A DNA stretch of 64,000 bases, taken from Azoarcus sp. DD4. GTDB taxonomy: Bacteria; Pseudomonadota; Gammaproteobacteria; Burkholderiales; Rhodocyclaceae. Positions 35,666 through 46,700 of the stretch are shown one piece after another; within the stretch, counting starts at the first letter, position 1, and the number at the start of each line of letters is the position of its first letter. The notes beneath the pieces were generated by a model. That model did not search any database. It had not been told where the DNA came from and worked only from the letters and a program-made list of their open reading frames with translations. Position numbers and translations under genes: made by a program. The stretch spans positions 3,224,001 to 3,288,000 of the forward strand of contig NZ_CP022958.1 of assembly GCF_006496635.1 (NCBI RefSeq), written 5' to 3'.

Positions 35666-37852
35666 GTGCATTGCTACCCCCTGGCGCCCGGCGCCTGCGC
35701 CCATAACGAAACCGCGCTCAACGCCCTCCTGCGTACCGGTGCGCTGCTGCCCGCCACGCTGCGATCGCTCAGTTTCGCACTGCTGTCGGGATGCGCCCTG
35801 CCCGCCTTCGGCGCCGGCATCCCGACCCTGCAGGAAGTAACCGTCGCCACCGACGGCAAGGACCTGATAGGCGTCGCGGATTCGGCCAGCGAAGGCACGG
35901 TGACCGCCGGGCAGCTCGCCACCCGCCCGCTGCTGCGCCCGGCCGAGGTCATGGAGGCGGTACCCGGCATGGTGGTGACCCAGCATTCCGGCGACGGCAA
36001 GGCCAACCAGTACTTCCTGCGCGGCTTCAACCTCGACCACGGCAGCGACTTCTCCACCCATGTGCTCGGCATGCCGATCAACATGGCCTCGCACGCCCAC
36101 GGCCAGGGTTACATGGACCTCAACTTCCTGATCCCGGAGCTGATTTCCAGCGTGAAGTACCGCAAAGGCGTGTATGGCGCCGAGGACGGCGACTTCGCCA
36201 CCAGCGGCAGCGCCCGCATCGACTACGTCCGCGAGCTCGATGCGCCCTTCGTCGAGTTCGGCTTCGGCCAGAACAACTACCGCCGTCTGCTCGCCGCCGG
36301 CAGCACCGCGCTCAACGACGACCTGCGCCTGCTCGCCGCGGTGGAATTCACCGGCAACGATGGCCCCTGGGATCAGCCGGAAAACCTGGTGAAGAAGAAC
36401 GCGCTGCTGCGGCTGTCCTCCGGCACCGCGGCCAACGGTTTCGCCATCACCGGCATGTTCTACCGCGCCGACTGGACCGCCTCCGAGCATGTGCCGGAGC
36501 GCGCAATCGACAGCGGCGAGATCGACCGCTACGACACCCTCAGCCAGAAGGACGGCGGCAAGACGCACCGCTACAGCCTGGCCGGCGAATGGGCGCGCAG
36601 CGATTCCACCGGCACCACCCGCGCCAGCGCCTATGTGGTCGATTACGGCCTCAACCTGTATTCGGCGCCGTCGGGCTACATCAGCGGCCTGCAGGGCGAC
36701 CAGCACGAACAGGCCGACGACCGCGTGCAGTGGGGCGGCGAACTGCGCCGCAGCTGGTTCCTCGGCCCGCAGTGGAAGGACACCGAACTCGCCGTCGGCG
36801 CGCAGCTGCGCCAGGACCGCATCGACAAGGTCGGCCTCTACAACACGGTCAATCGCCAGCGCACCGAGGTGGTCCGCGAGGACCGCATCACCGAGACCGC
36901 GGTCGGCGTCTTCGTCGATACCCGGACGCAATGGACGCCGTGGCTGCGCACCGGGCTGGGCGTGCGCTACGACGAGATCCACGCCCGCGCCAGCGCGCTC
37001 GCCGGCACCTTCAACATGGACAACGGCGGCCATACCGAAGCGCGCCAGACCAGCCCCAAGCTCGGCGTGGTGCTCGGCCCCTTCGAACTGCTCGGCCAGA
37101 CCGAGTTCTACGCCAACTGGGGCCACGGCTTCCACAGCAACGACGTGCGCGGCGCCACGGCGCGGACGAATCCGCAGGACGGCAGCGCGGCCGAACGCGT
37201 GCCGCTGATCGTCAAGGCGCGCGGCAGCGAACTTGGGGTGCGCGCGGCGCCGCTGCCGGGCTGGAACACCAGCCTGTCGGTGTGGCGCATGACGCTGGAT
37301 TCCGAGCTGGTGTTCGTCGGCGACGAGGGCATCACCGAACCCAAGGGCGCCTCGCGCCGCCACGGCGTGGAGTGGTCCAACTACTTCGCCCCCACGCCAT
37401 GGCTGATCGTCGATGCCGACGTCGCCTGGTCGCGCGCCCGCTTCCAGGACGCCAACCCGGATAACGGCGGCCGCCGCGTGCCCAACGCGATTCCGCTCAC
37501 CGCCTCGCTCGGCCTCAGCGTGGATGACGGCGGCAAGTGGTTTGGCGGCCTGCGCCTGCGCTACCTCGGCGCCTACGACCTGGAGGAGACCGGCGCGGAG
37601 AAATCCACCGCGTTCTGGATGGCCAACCTCAAGCTCGGCTACCGGGTGAGCAAGCAGATCGAGGCGACGCTGGACGTGCTCAACCTGTTCGACAAACGCG
37701 CCAACGACATCGAGTACTGGGGCGGCGCCTGCACCCGTGGCGAGGCCATGGCGGGCCTGGACGGTTGCGGCAGCGGCTCGGCGATCGACGGCCGCCTGGT
37801 GCATCCGCTCGAACCGCGCACCCTGCGCGTCGGCCTGCGAGTGAGCTTCTAG
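35666..37852 (+). CDS. TonB-dependent receptor under cobalamin riboswitch control
   Basis: The 728-residue outer-membrane barrel has a signal segment (about 22-50) and a plug (about 60-190) with FLRGFNLDHGSDFSTHVLG and the His-containing MASHAHGQGYMD. The barrel ends in the aromatic terminus LRVGLRVSF. The GTG at 35666 lies seven bases after GGAGAC; ATGs upstream (35534, 35636) have no site. Riboswitch control points to uptake of cobalamin, another corrinoid or cobalt. The sequence does not look like classic BtuB, and no btu or cob gene is adjacent, so it is a candidate non-BtuB corrinoid or cobalt receptor. Confidence 0.85.
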   Translation: MHCYPLAPGACAHNETALNALLRTGALLPATLRSLSFALLSGCALPAFGAGIPTLQEVTVATDGKDLIGVADSASEGTVTAGQLATRPLLRPAEVMEAVPGMVVTQHSGDGKANQYFLRGFNLDHGSDFSTHVLGMPINMASHAHGQGYMDLNFLIPELISSVKYRKGVYGAEDGDFATSGSARIDYVRELDAPFVEFGFGQNNYRRLLAAGSTALNDDLRLLAAVEFTGNDGPWDQPENLVKKNALLRLSSGTAANGFAITGMFYRADWTASEHVPERAIDSGEIDRYDTLSQKDGGKTHRYSLAGEWARSDSTGTTRASAYVVDYGLNLYSAPSGYISGLQGDQHEQADDRVQWGGELRRSWFLGPQWKDTELAVGAQLRQDRIDKVGLYNTVNRQRTEVVREDRITETAVGVFVDTRTQWTPWLRTGLGVRYDEIHARASALAGTFNMDNGGHTEARQTSPKLGVVLGPFELLGQTEFYANWGHGFHSNDVRGATARTNPQDGSAAERVPLIVKARGSELGVRAAPLPGWNTSLSVWRMTLDSELVFVGDEGITEPKGASRRHGVEWSNYFAPTPWLIVDADVAWSRARFQDANPDNGGRRVPNAIPLTASLGLSVDDGGKWFGGLRLRYLGAYDLEETGAEKSTAFWMANLKLGYRVSKQIEATLDVLNLFDKRANDIEYWGGACTRGEAMAGLDGCGSGSAIDGRLVHPLEPRTLRVGLRVSF

Positions 37853-38682
37853 GCGGCCAGCACGCTGCGGCGCGGCAGTTGCACCGACCGGGGCAAGTCG
37901 ACCTCGCCGTAGGCGAAGCCCTGCGCCCAGGCGCCCGCTACCGTCGCCAGCACGGCACGCTGCTCGGACCGCTCGACCCGGATGAACACCGGCCGCGCGG
38001 AATGCGACAGCGCCAGTTCGGCGAAGGCGGCATAGTCCGCCAGCCGCAGATGGCGCGCATCGACCTTGACGAAGTTGGGCCGCACTTCCGCGAGCAGGCG
38101 GGTCAGTTCCGCCAGCGAGCGCACGTTGGCAGCAACCTTGAAGCCGTTGAGCCGATAGTTGGCCAGCACGAAGCCGAGCAGGCGCGGATCGGCGCAGGCC
38201 GCTTCCGGCGTTTCGATCACCACCCGCGCCGCCAGCCGGCGGTCCACCAGGTCGAGGATGCGACGGAAGGCGTGGCCGTGGTCCTCGCTCACGGCTGCCA
38301 GCAAGCGGCCGTGGACGTTGAGGAAGAGCAGCTCGTCGGCCGCCTCGGCGACGCCGGCCAGCGGATCGTTGAGCACATGCAGGGTGCGGCACAGGCGGTC
38401 GAGACCGACCAGCACCGCGTCGTCGGCCACCATGGAGAACAGGCTCCAGGGCGACAGGCTGAGGTCGCCGTTGGCGTGACTGCGCACGAAGGCCTCGCGC
38501 CCGACCCGGCGCGCATCGGCGGCATCCACCACCGGCTGGTAGATGCTGGACAGCTCGGCGCCGTAGAAGCGGCCGAGCACGCCACCGTCCGGGGCGCGCC
38601 GCAGGCTGAAACCCGGCCGCCAGTCGAGCGGCAGCCATTCGAAGTCGTCGCTGTCGGCTCGCTCCTTGTCGCCACGGTTCAT
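37849..38682 (-). CDS. Degenerate EAL domain protein
   Basis: This 277-residue protein has the EAL fold, with IYQPVVDAADARRVGREAF (EAL as EAF, Glu63), FLNVHG (Asn122), VVIETPE (Glu157), VKVDA (Lys206, Asp208) and AQGFAYGE. The DDFG loop with the two metal-binding Asp is replaced by KVAANVRS (about 182-189), so phosphodiesterase activity is unlikely. Such proteins act as c-di-GMP binders or by protein contact. The first 35 residues form a short tail with no second domain. Its stop shares four bases with that of the convergent TonB receptor gene. Confidence 0.8.
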   Translation of the reverse strand: MNRGDKERADSDDFEWLPLDWRPGFSLRRAPDGGVLGRFYGAELSSIYQPVVDAADARRVGREAFVRSHANGDLSLSPWSLFSMVADDAVLVGLDRLCRTLHVLNDPLAGVAEAADELLFLNVHGRLLAAVSEDHGHAFRRILDLVDRRLAARVVIETPEAACADPRLLGFVLANYRLNGFKVAANVRSLAELTRLLAEVRPNFVKVDARHLRLADYAAFAELALSHSARPVFIRVERSEQRAVLATVAGAWAQGFAYGEVDLPRSVQLPRRSVLAA

Positions 38683-38887
38683 GGCCAGTCTCCCGGTGTG
38701 GATGCAGGGGAGGCCAGTCTAAGGATCGGGCCATCCGCGCCAAACCAACAATATCTGCAATGTTTTCCAGCACTTGCCGGGAGCCTTGTTTTGCCGTTCG
38801 GCGAATATGCAATGCGGAAAATCTTCGTTCGCCGCCGTGCTGCGCGCGCGCAAACTGCAGTGCAACATCGTGTCCAGGTAGCTCGCC

Positions 38888-39583
38888 ATGACCACCACAC
38901 TCGTCGTTCCCGGACTGCACGGCAGCGGTCCGACCCACTGGCAAAGCTGGTTCGAAGCGATCACGCCGCAAGCGCGTCGCGTCCACCAGGCCGACTGGTC
39001 GCGGCCAGCGCTCGATATCTGGGCAGAAGAGGTAATCGATGCCATCGACGCCGCAGCCGGCGACGTCGTGCTGGTCGCCCACAGCTTCGGCTGCCTCGCC
39101 TCGGTGGCGGCCTCGGTGCACAGGCGCGACCGCATCGCCGCCACGCTGCTGGTGGCGCCGGCCGATCCGGCCAAGTTCGGCGTCGAAGCACTTCTGCCGG
39201 TCGCGGCACTCGGCTTCGACAGCATCGTGGTCGGCAGCACCAACGATCCCTGGGTCAGCCTGAATACTGCGCAGACCTGGGCCGCCCGCTGGGGCAGCCG
39301 CTTCGTCGACGTCGGCGCCAAGGGCCACATCAACGTCGATTCCGGCTTCGGGCCCTGGCCCGAGGGTTATGCCCTGTACGAATCCCTGCTGGGCGGCGTC
39401 GCCGTCGGCAGCACGCATGTCCAACCGCCACCCGGCGCAGCGCCGCCCCGTCCTATCGCAGGCCGGCCCGCGTCGCGGCTGACCCGCAAGGCAGGCGCGT
39501 TTGATATTCTCCCGTCACCCGGATGCAGGCCAGACGCCCACCTTGGCGGCGACACCGCACTGCCCCCGGCTCCGTTCCAATAA
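38888..39583 (+). CDS. RBBP9/YdeN family alpha/beta hydrolase with C-terminal tail
   Basis: This 231-residue protein has a serine hydrolase core: VVPGLHGSGPTHWQSWFE at the start, nucleophile Ser66 in VAHSFG, Asp120 in STNDPW and His147 in KGHIN. The family normally ends near residue 180-190. Here about 50 residues follow (178-231), Pro/Ala-rich and of unconvincing composition, which may be plain read-through of an open frame. Substrate is unknown. It lies 21 bases upstream of cysK. Confidence 0.78.
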   Translation: MTTTLVVPGLHGSGPTHWQSWFEAITPQARRVHQADWSRPALDIWAEEVIDAIDAAAGDVVLVAHSFGCLASVAASVHRRDRIAATLLVAPADPAKFGVEALLPVAALGFDSIVVGSTNDPWVSLNTAQTWAARWGSRFVDVGAKGHINVDSGFGPWPEGYALYESLLGGVAVGSTHVQPPPGAAPPRPIAGRPASRLTRKAGAFDILPSPGCRPDAHLGGDTALPPAPFQ

Positions 39584-39604
39584 CCACACCCACAAGGACC
39601 CGCC

Positions 39605-40585
<981 letters not shown>

Positions 40586-40887
40586 TCGCACCGACTGCCT
40601 GAGCGCCCCTGGCGCCGTGCCCGGCCACCCCGCGTGGCAGGCACGGCGCTTTTCTTTTGCGGCCCGGAACGCCCCGGCCACGCGGCATGCGCGGCGCGTA
40701 GCGGCGCGGTCGCATGCCCGCTGGATTGCTTTTGTAGCATTTTTGATGTATCTCGACGCCCGGCACCTGAAATACAGCTGTCGTATCCGGTCGAACGCGC
40801 GGTGAGGGATTCATCATCGCAACATCGAACAAGAACAATCCATCCACGGACACCCTGCGGGGTGCCGCATCGGGCGATAACGCGCGA
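40586..40887. other. 302-base gap between cysK and the second TonB receptor
   Basis: It contains the cysK terminator (40612-40658) and then a mildly AT-richer stretch (about 40730-40880) that should hold the promoter of the receptor operon. No convincing -35/-10 pair, riboswitch or Fur box was identified. Confidence 0.5.
40612..40658 (+). terminator. Intrinsic terminator of cysK
   Basis: GCGCCGTGCC (40612-40621) pairs with GGCACGGCGC (40640-40649). A second inner stem is GCCAC/GTGGC. The tail is TTTTCTTTT (40650-40658). This is the clearest intrinsic terminator in the window. Confidence 0.9.
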
Positions 40888-43152
40888 ATGAAGACTCCAG
40901 GTTCAGGGACCATGCCGAAGGTGCATCTGTTGGCCGGCTGCCTCACGCTCGCCTGTCTTTCGCATGCGCCGTCGTCACGCGCGGCCGGTCCGTCCGATGC
41001 CGATCTCGACAAGCTGATGTCGCTGTCGCTGACCCAGCTCATCGAGACGCCCATCATCACCGCATCGCGCCAGTCCGAGACGCGCGACCAGACGCCCTCG
41101 CACATCATCGTCGTCACCCGCGAGCAGATCCGCGAGCGGCGCTACAAGAACCTCGCCGACCTGCTCGAGGACATGCCGGGCGTAGACTTCCAGCGCGGCA
41201 CCAAATCCTCCCAGTACAACCAGTTCGCGGTGCAGGGCTATCTCGGCCCCAGCCGGCTGGTGATCATGCTCGACGGTGTGCGGATAGGCCATCCCTCGGG
41301 CGGCAACATGCCGATCGCCGAGAACCTGGCGCTCTATCACGCCAAGCAGGTGGAATTCCTCTACGGTCCGGCGGCGGCGCTGTATGGCGCGGACGCGGTG
41401 GCGGGCGTGATCAACATCATCACCGACCGCGCCGGCAATCTGCCGGGATCGTGGGTCCAGGCCGGTGCCGGCGACTTCGACACCCAGGAGGCCTCGTTCA
41501 TGGCCGGCTACAACGGCCAGGGACTCGCCTTCACCGTCGGCGGCCACCGCCAGCGCTCCGACCGCGCGCCGCTGGACAACTACTACCCCGACGAATTCCG
41601 CAAGGTGGACGCCAGGGCCGGCAACACCACGGTGGTGCCGGCCGCCGCGCGCGAGGACTACGTCGGCGACATCGCCAGCAGCAGCCTGTTCGCACGGCTC
41701 GACGTCGGCGAGCAGTTGAGCTTCGGCTACTACCGCAACGTGTTCCGCAGCCTGACCAGCACCGGCGACCCCCCGGCCACCGCGCTCTATCTCACCGATG
41801 CGCACTGGACGACGACCAGCGAGACCACCTATGGCAAGTACCGCTACATGCTCGATCCGGATCTTTCCGGCGAGCTGGTGGTGGACTATTCGCGCATGGA
41901 AGTGGATCCGGACTCCCGCTACAACAACAGCTACAACAACTTCACCCCCGGCTATTCCTACGTGCTCGGCGAGCGCATCGGCATCGAGAACAACCTCAAC
42001 TGGCGCGTCGACGACACCCATCGCGTACAGGCCGGGCTGGGCTACCAGAAGCACTACGCGATCGAAACGGCGTCGCTGCCCGCGCCCTACGACACCGACC
42101 GCGGCGCCGGCAGCCAGGGCTATTACTATCCCAACACCACGCTGCCGCTGCGAATCTACGACGCCTCCTTCGAAAACCTGTCGATGTATGCCCAGCTCCA
42201 GTCCGAGTGGAGCCAGGCCTTCTCCACCATGGTCGGCGTGCGCCTGGACAGGCATTCCGACTACGGCCAGACGGCCAATCCGCGGCTGGGTGCCGTGTGG
42301 CGGGTCAATCCGCAGCACGTGCTCAAGGTGCTCTACGGCGAAGCCTTCCGCGCACCCTCGCCGGAAGAATCGCTGAGTTCCTTCGGGATCTTCGACGGCT
42401 CCACCGAGAACGGCCTTTACCGCGGCACCGGCTTCCGCATCCCCAACTTCAACCTCGATCCGGAAGAGGCGCGGACCACCAGCCTGACCTGGGACTGGCG
42501 GCCACGGACCAACTTCAACTTCGTGGCCAACCTTTACCATAGCCGCGTCGAGCGTCTGATCGTCACCCAGCCCTCCGCCGACACCCATGCGATTCCCGGT
42601 GCGGTGCTGGTCAATCCGGAAACCAAGGGCAACGCCGGCGTGCAGCGCCAGTACGGCCTCGACCTGATGGCGCAATGGCGCTTCAAGCTCGACGGGGCGT
42701 GGTCCGGCGACCTGTGGGGCAGCGCGAGCTGGATCCATGGACGCATCGACGAAGGCGATGGCGTGGAATGGGAGATTTCCCATGTGGCAGAGCGCAAATT
42801 CAAGCTCGGCACAACCTTCCGCTACCACGACATCCTCAGCATCACGCCCCAGCTGCTGGTGATCGGCGACACCACCAACGGCCGCAAGCAGGCGCCCTCG
42901 CCCGCACTGCAGCTGCCGCAGTCGTGCAGCGCCGACGGTGCGCCCGAACGCTGCCGGACGGACGGCTACACGGTGGTGAACCTGCATGTCGGCTGGCACA
43001 AGCTGTTCGACGGCAAGGCCACGCTGTGGATGGACGTCTACAACCTTTTCGACGAGCGCTACTACGCCGCGCACGGCTCGGGCAGCCGTACCTTCTGGAG
43101 CATGCCGCAACAGGCCCGCAGCTGGATGGTTTCGCTTGAATACCGGTTCTGA
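40888..43152 (+). CDS. TonB-dependent receptor heading the YfiR-kinase-cyclase operon
   Basis: This 754-residue outer-membrane receptor has a signal peptide (about 9-33), a plug domain (ETPIITASRQSETRDQTPSH, LEDMPGVDFQRG, LVIMLDGVRIG, YGPAAALYGADAVAGVINII) and a barrel ending in MVSLEYRF. ATG 40888 was taken; ATG 40912, directly before the signal peptide, is a good alternative. The ligand is unknown; the plug is of the FepA/BtuB/CirA class. It is followed after 18 bases by yfiR-type, kinase and cyclase genes, so it may deliver or sense the ligand for that pathway. Confidence 0.88.
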   Translation: MKTPGSGTMPKVHLLAGCLTLACLSHAPSSRAAGPSDADLDKLMSLSLTQLIETPIITASRQSETRDQTPSHIIVVTREQIRERRYKNLADLLEDMPGVDFQRGTKSSQYNQFAVQGYLGPSRLVIMLDGVRIGHPSGGNMPIAENLALYHAKQVEFLYGPAAALYGADAVAGVINIITDRAGNLPGSWVQAGAGDFDTQEASFMAGYNGQGLAFTVGGHRQRSDRAPLDNYYPDEFRKVDARAGNTTVVPAAAREDYVGDIASSSLFARLDVGEQLSFGYYRNVFRSLTSTGDPPATALYLTDAHWTTTSETTYGKYRYMLDPDLSGELVVDYSRMEVDPDSRYNNSYNNFTPGYSYVLGERIGIENNLNWRVDDTHRVQAGLGYQKHYAIETASLPAPYDTDRGAGSQGYYYPNTTLPLRIYDASFENLSMYAQLQSEWSQAFSTMVGVRLDRHSDYGQTANPRLGAVWRVNPQHVLKVLYGEAFRAPSPEESLSSFGIFDGSTENGLYRGTGFRIPNFNLDPEEARTTSLTWDWRPRTNFNFVANLYHSRVERLIVTQPSADTHAIPGAVLVNPETKGNAGVQRQYGLDLMAQWRFKLDGAWSGDLWGSASWIHGRIDEGDGVEWEISHVAERKFKLGTTFRYHDILSITPQLLVIGDTTNGRKQAPSPALQLPQSCSADGAPERCRTDGYTVVNLHVGWHKLFDGKATLWMDVYNLFDERYYAAHGSGSRTFWSMPQQARSWMVSLEYRF

Positions 43153-43170
43153 GCGGTCGGCGCTGCAGCC

Positions 43171-43710
43171 ATGAAGCGGACACTCCGTCACACCCTGGGC
43201 ACGCTTGCCTGCCTGGCGGCCCTGCTTGCGCCGCCCGGTTTCGCACAAGGCACGCCGGTGCCGGAATACGCGCTGAAGGCGGCCCTGTTCTTCAAGCTGC
43301 CGCCCTTCGTGTACCGGCCGGATACCGACCGCGGCACGCCGCTCGGCATGTGCCTGTTGGGCAGCAATCCGTTCGGCAACGCGTTGCAGAAGCTGGCGGC
43401 GTCCCCCATCGACGGCCGCCCGGTCAGGCTCAGGTTCATCGATGCCGGCAAGGAGGCCGCCAGCTGCGAGTTCGTGTTCATCAGCCGCAGCGAGGCCGAC
43501 GATCTGGACACCGTGCTGCGGCGCCTGAGCGGCTATCCGGTGGTCACCGTTTCGGACATCGAAGGCTTTGCCCGCGCCGGCGGCATGGTCGAATTCGCGG
43601 TCGGCACCGAGGGCGCGATCGCCATCCTGATCAACCGCGCCGCGGGCCAGAAGCTCGGTATCGAGTTCAACGCCCAGCTGCTGCGCCTCGCCCGGGTGGT
43701 GACGCCATGA
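43171..43710 (+). CDS. YfiR family (DUF4154) periplasmic protein
   Basis: This 179-residue protein has a signal peptide (cleavage after FAQG, about 26). The YfiR pattern is clear: EYALKAALFFKLPPFVYRP, GMCLLGSNPFGNALQKLA, CEFVFISRSE and the C-terminal VEFAVGTEGAIAILINRAAGQKLGIEFNAQLLRLARVV. In Pseudomonas YfiR is a periplasmic repressor of the cyclase YfiN. Here its stop overlaps the start of a membrane hybrid kinase gene (ATGA), so it probably controls that kinase through its periplasmic domain. Confidence 0.87.
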   Translation: MKRTLRHTLGTLACLAALLAPPGFAQGTPVPEYALKAALFFKLPPFVYRPDTDRGTPLGMCLLGSNPFGNALQKLAASPIDGRPVRLRFIDAGKEAASCEFVFISRSEADDLDTVLRRLSGYPVVTVSDIEGFARAGGMVEFAVGTEGAIAILINRAAGQKLGIEFNAQLLRLARVVTP

Positions 43711-46700
43711 GCATGCCCCGCTCCTTCACCGACCTGCTACACCCGGAAACCATCCGCGGCAAGCTCATGGTGCTCTCGGTGGCCGGCCTGCTGTTCGGCG
43801 TGGTGCTGGTCTTCGCGCTCATCATCCATCAGCAGCAGCGCCTGATCCGCAACGAGTGGGCCGACTCGCTGAGCGCCCAGGCCCGTCTCATCGCCACCAA
43901 CAGCGAGGCCGCACTCGCCTTCCAGGACCATGCCGAAGCCGGCCGCCTGCTGGCCGTGGTGCAGGTCAACCCTTTCATCCTGCGGGCCCGCCTGCTGGCC
44001 GGCCCGGAGCGCAGGGTGTTCGCCGAATACACCCGTGACGACGCGCCGCCGATGCCGCCCTCGCCCGCGGTGCGCGACGGCAGCGGCGACGCGCACTTCG
44101 CCGAAGGCTGGCTGATGGTGCATGCGCCGGTGCGCAGCGGCGACAACGGCCAGGCCTGGGTGGAGCTGGTCGCCTCGCTCGACGCCATGCGCCAGACCGA
44201 ACGCAGCCTCGCGCTCGAGACCGCCACCTCCCTGCTGCTGGCGCTGATCCTGTCCTTGTGGCTCGCGGCGCGGATGGCGCACCGCCTGTCGGCGCCGATC
44301 GAGCGCATCAGTGCCCTCCTGTCGCGCATGTCCTCGAACGCGGCGCTCGACGAGCGTCTCGACGTACGCGGCAACGACGAGATCGCCCGCCTCGCGCACG
44401 GCCTCAACAGCATGATGGACACGCTGCAGGCGCGCGATCGCGAGCTGAACCAGTATCGCCTGCACCTGGAAGAGCTCGTCGCCCAGCGCACGCGCGAACT
44501 GTCCATCGCCACCGCCGAGGCCCAGCAGGCCAGCCGCGCCAAGTCCGATTTCCTCGCGCGGATGAGCCATGAGATCCGCACGCCGATGAACGCCGTGATC
44601 GGTCTTGTGCACCTCGCCCTGCGCACCGAGCTGTCGCCGCAGCAGCGCGATTACCTGCGCAAGATCCGCGGCTCGTCGCAGGCACTGCTCGGCATCATCA
44701 ACGACATTCTCGACTTCTCGAAGATCGAGGCCGGCAAGCTGCACCTCGAGCACATCCCGTTCACGCTGCACGACGTGCTCGACAACCTCGCCAACATCAT
44801 CACCGTCAAGGCGGCCGAAAAGGGTCTGGACGTCCTGTTGTCGCTCGATCCGGACATCCCCGACCGCATGTGCGGCGATCCGCTGCGGCTGAGCCAGATC
44901 CTGATCAACCTCGGCAACAACGCTGTCAAATTCACCGAACGTGGCGAGGTCGTGGTGGCCTGCCGGCTGATCGACAGGACGGAGGACGCGCTGCGCATCC
45001 GTTTCGCCATCACCGACACCGGCATCGGCATCGACGAGGCCCAGCGCAGTCGCCTGTTCCAGTCCTTTCACCAGGCCGACGGCTCGATCACGCGGCGCTT
45101 CGGCGGTACCGGCCTCGGCCTGGCGATCTCGAAACAGCTCATCGAAATGATGTCGGGATCGCTGGAAGTCGACAGCAGACCGGGGCAAGGCAGTACATTC
45201 TCGTTCGTCATCACCTTCGGCACCGTCGCCGGGGCACGGGAGCGCCATTACCTGGCGCCTGCCGAACTCCATCACAAGGCGGTGCTGGTGGTCGACGACA
45301 ACGCCACCGCGCGCACGATGCTGCGCGCGACGATCGAACGCTTTCACTTTGTCGCAGAGACCGCCGCCAGTGGAGATGAAGCCATCGCCAGGATCAGGGA
45401 ACGCGAAGCCGCCGGCGAGCCCGGCTATGCGGTGGTGCTGATGGACCGCCACATGCCTGGCCTGGACGGCATCGAAGCCGCGCGCCGGATCAAGCAGGAT
45501 TGCAGCCTGCGCACACCGCCGCGCATCCTGCTGATGGCGGCCTACGACAAGGACCATGCCCTGCAGGACGCCGAGCACGGCGCCGGGCTGGACGGCATCC
45601 TCACCAAACCGGTCGGACCATCGTTGCTGTTCAACTCCCTGCTCAAGGTGCTCGGCCACGCGCACCACGCCGACCCGGACGAACTGCTGTTCGCCGAACT
45701 GCCGCCGCCGGGCATGGCGGGCATCCGCGGCGCACGCGTGCTGCTGGTGGAAGACAACCCGATCAACCAGCAGGTGGCGGCCGAGTTCCTGCAGCAGGCC
45801 GGGCTGCATGTCGACATCGCCATCAACGGCCGCGACGGCATGGAGCAGGCCTGTCGCGGCGACTACGATCTGATCCTGATGGACGTGCAGATGCCGGGCA
45901 TGGACGGGCTGGAGGCTACCCGCCTCATCCGCGCGCAGGGCCTGCACACGCCCATCGTCGCGATGACGGCCCACGCGCTGGACGCCGACCGGCAGCGCAG
46001 CCTGGCAGCCGGCATGGACGATCACCTGACCAAACCGATCGATCCTGCCGAACTCGAAGCCACCCTGATGCGCTGGATCCAGCCCGCCGAGCGCCCACTC
46101 GATGCGGTGGCCGATGTTGCGGTGGCCGACACCACTGCCGCCCACGAACTACCGGCCATTGAGGCGCTGGATGTATCGGAGGGGCTCAAGCGCGTGGGCG
46201 GATCGACCCGCCTCTACCTGGACCTGCTGCGGGCGTTTCTCAAGGGGCATGCAGGCGACGCCGAGCAGATCGAAGCGCAGGTGGAGGGCGGCCAGTGGCA
46301 GTCCGCCGCGCGCGTGGCCCATACCGTGAAGGGCGTAGCCGCGGCCCTCGGCGCCGTGGAACTGCAGCCCGTCGCCGCCCGCCTTGAAGACGCGCTGCGC
46401 CAGAACAAGCACCTTGCCGCTACCGAAGCCTTGCCACCCTTCGCCCGTGCGCTCGACGACCTGTGCGCGGCGCTGGCCGCACACTTCGCCCGCGCGACCG
46501 AAATGCCGGACAGGCTGCCGACGCCGGAAGCTACGCAAGACGACGGCGAGACGCTCATCGCCGCGCTGGAACACGCGGCCGAACTCCTCAGCAGCGGCAG
46601 TTCGCGCGCCGAGCGAGCGATCGAAGCCATCGCGCCGGTGGCCAGGCTGCAGGGCCACGGCGCCGAAATCGAGGCCATCCTGGCCGCGATCGAAGATGTC

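Noticed and set aside
35666..37852. Calling this receptor btuB
   Set aside because: Only the riboswitch supports it; the plug and barrel do not show BtuB features that I can recognise, and no btuCDF genes are adjacent.
35339..39424. 1361-codon open frame on the minus strand across the TonB receptor and EAL genes
   Set aside because: It is antisense to or out of frame with several well-supported genes and the riboswitch; composition is that of a shadow frame.
39420..39583. Separate small gene in the tail of the RBBP9-type hydrolase
   Set aside because: No start codon with a ribosome binding site and no domain; the stretch is either a tail of the hydrolase or untranslated leader of cysK.
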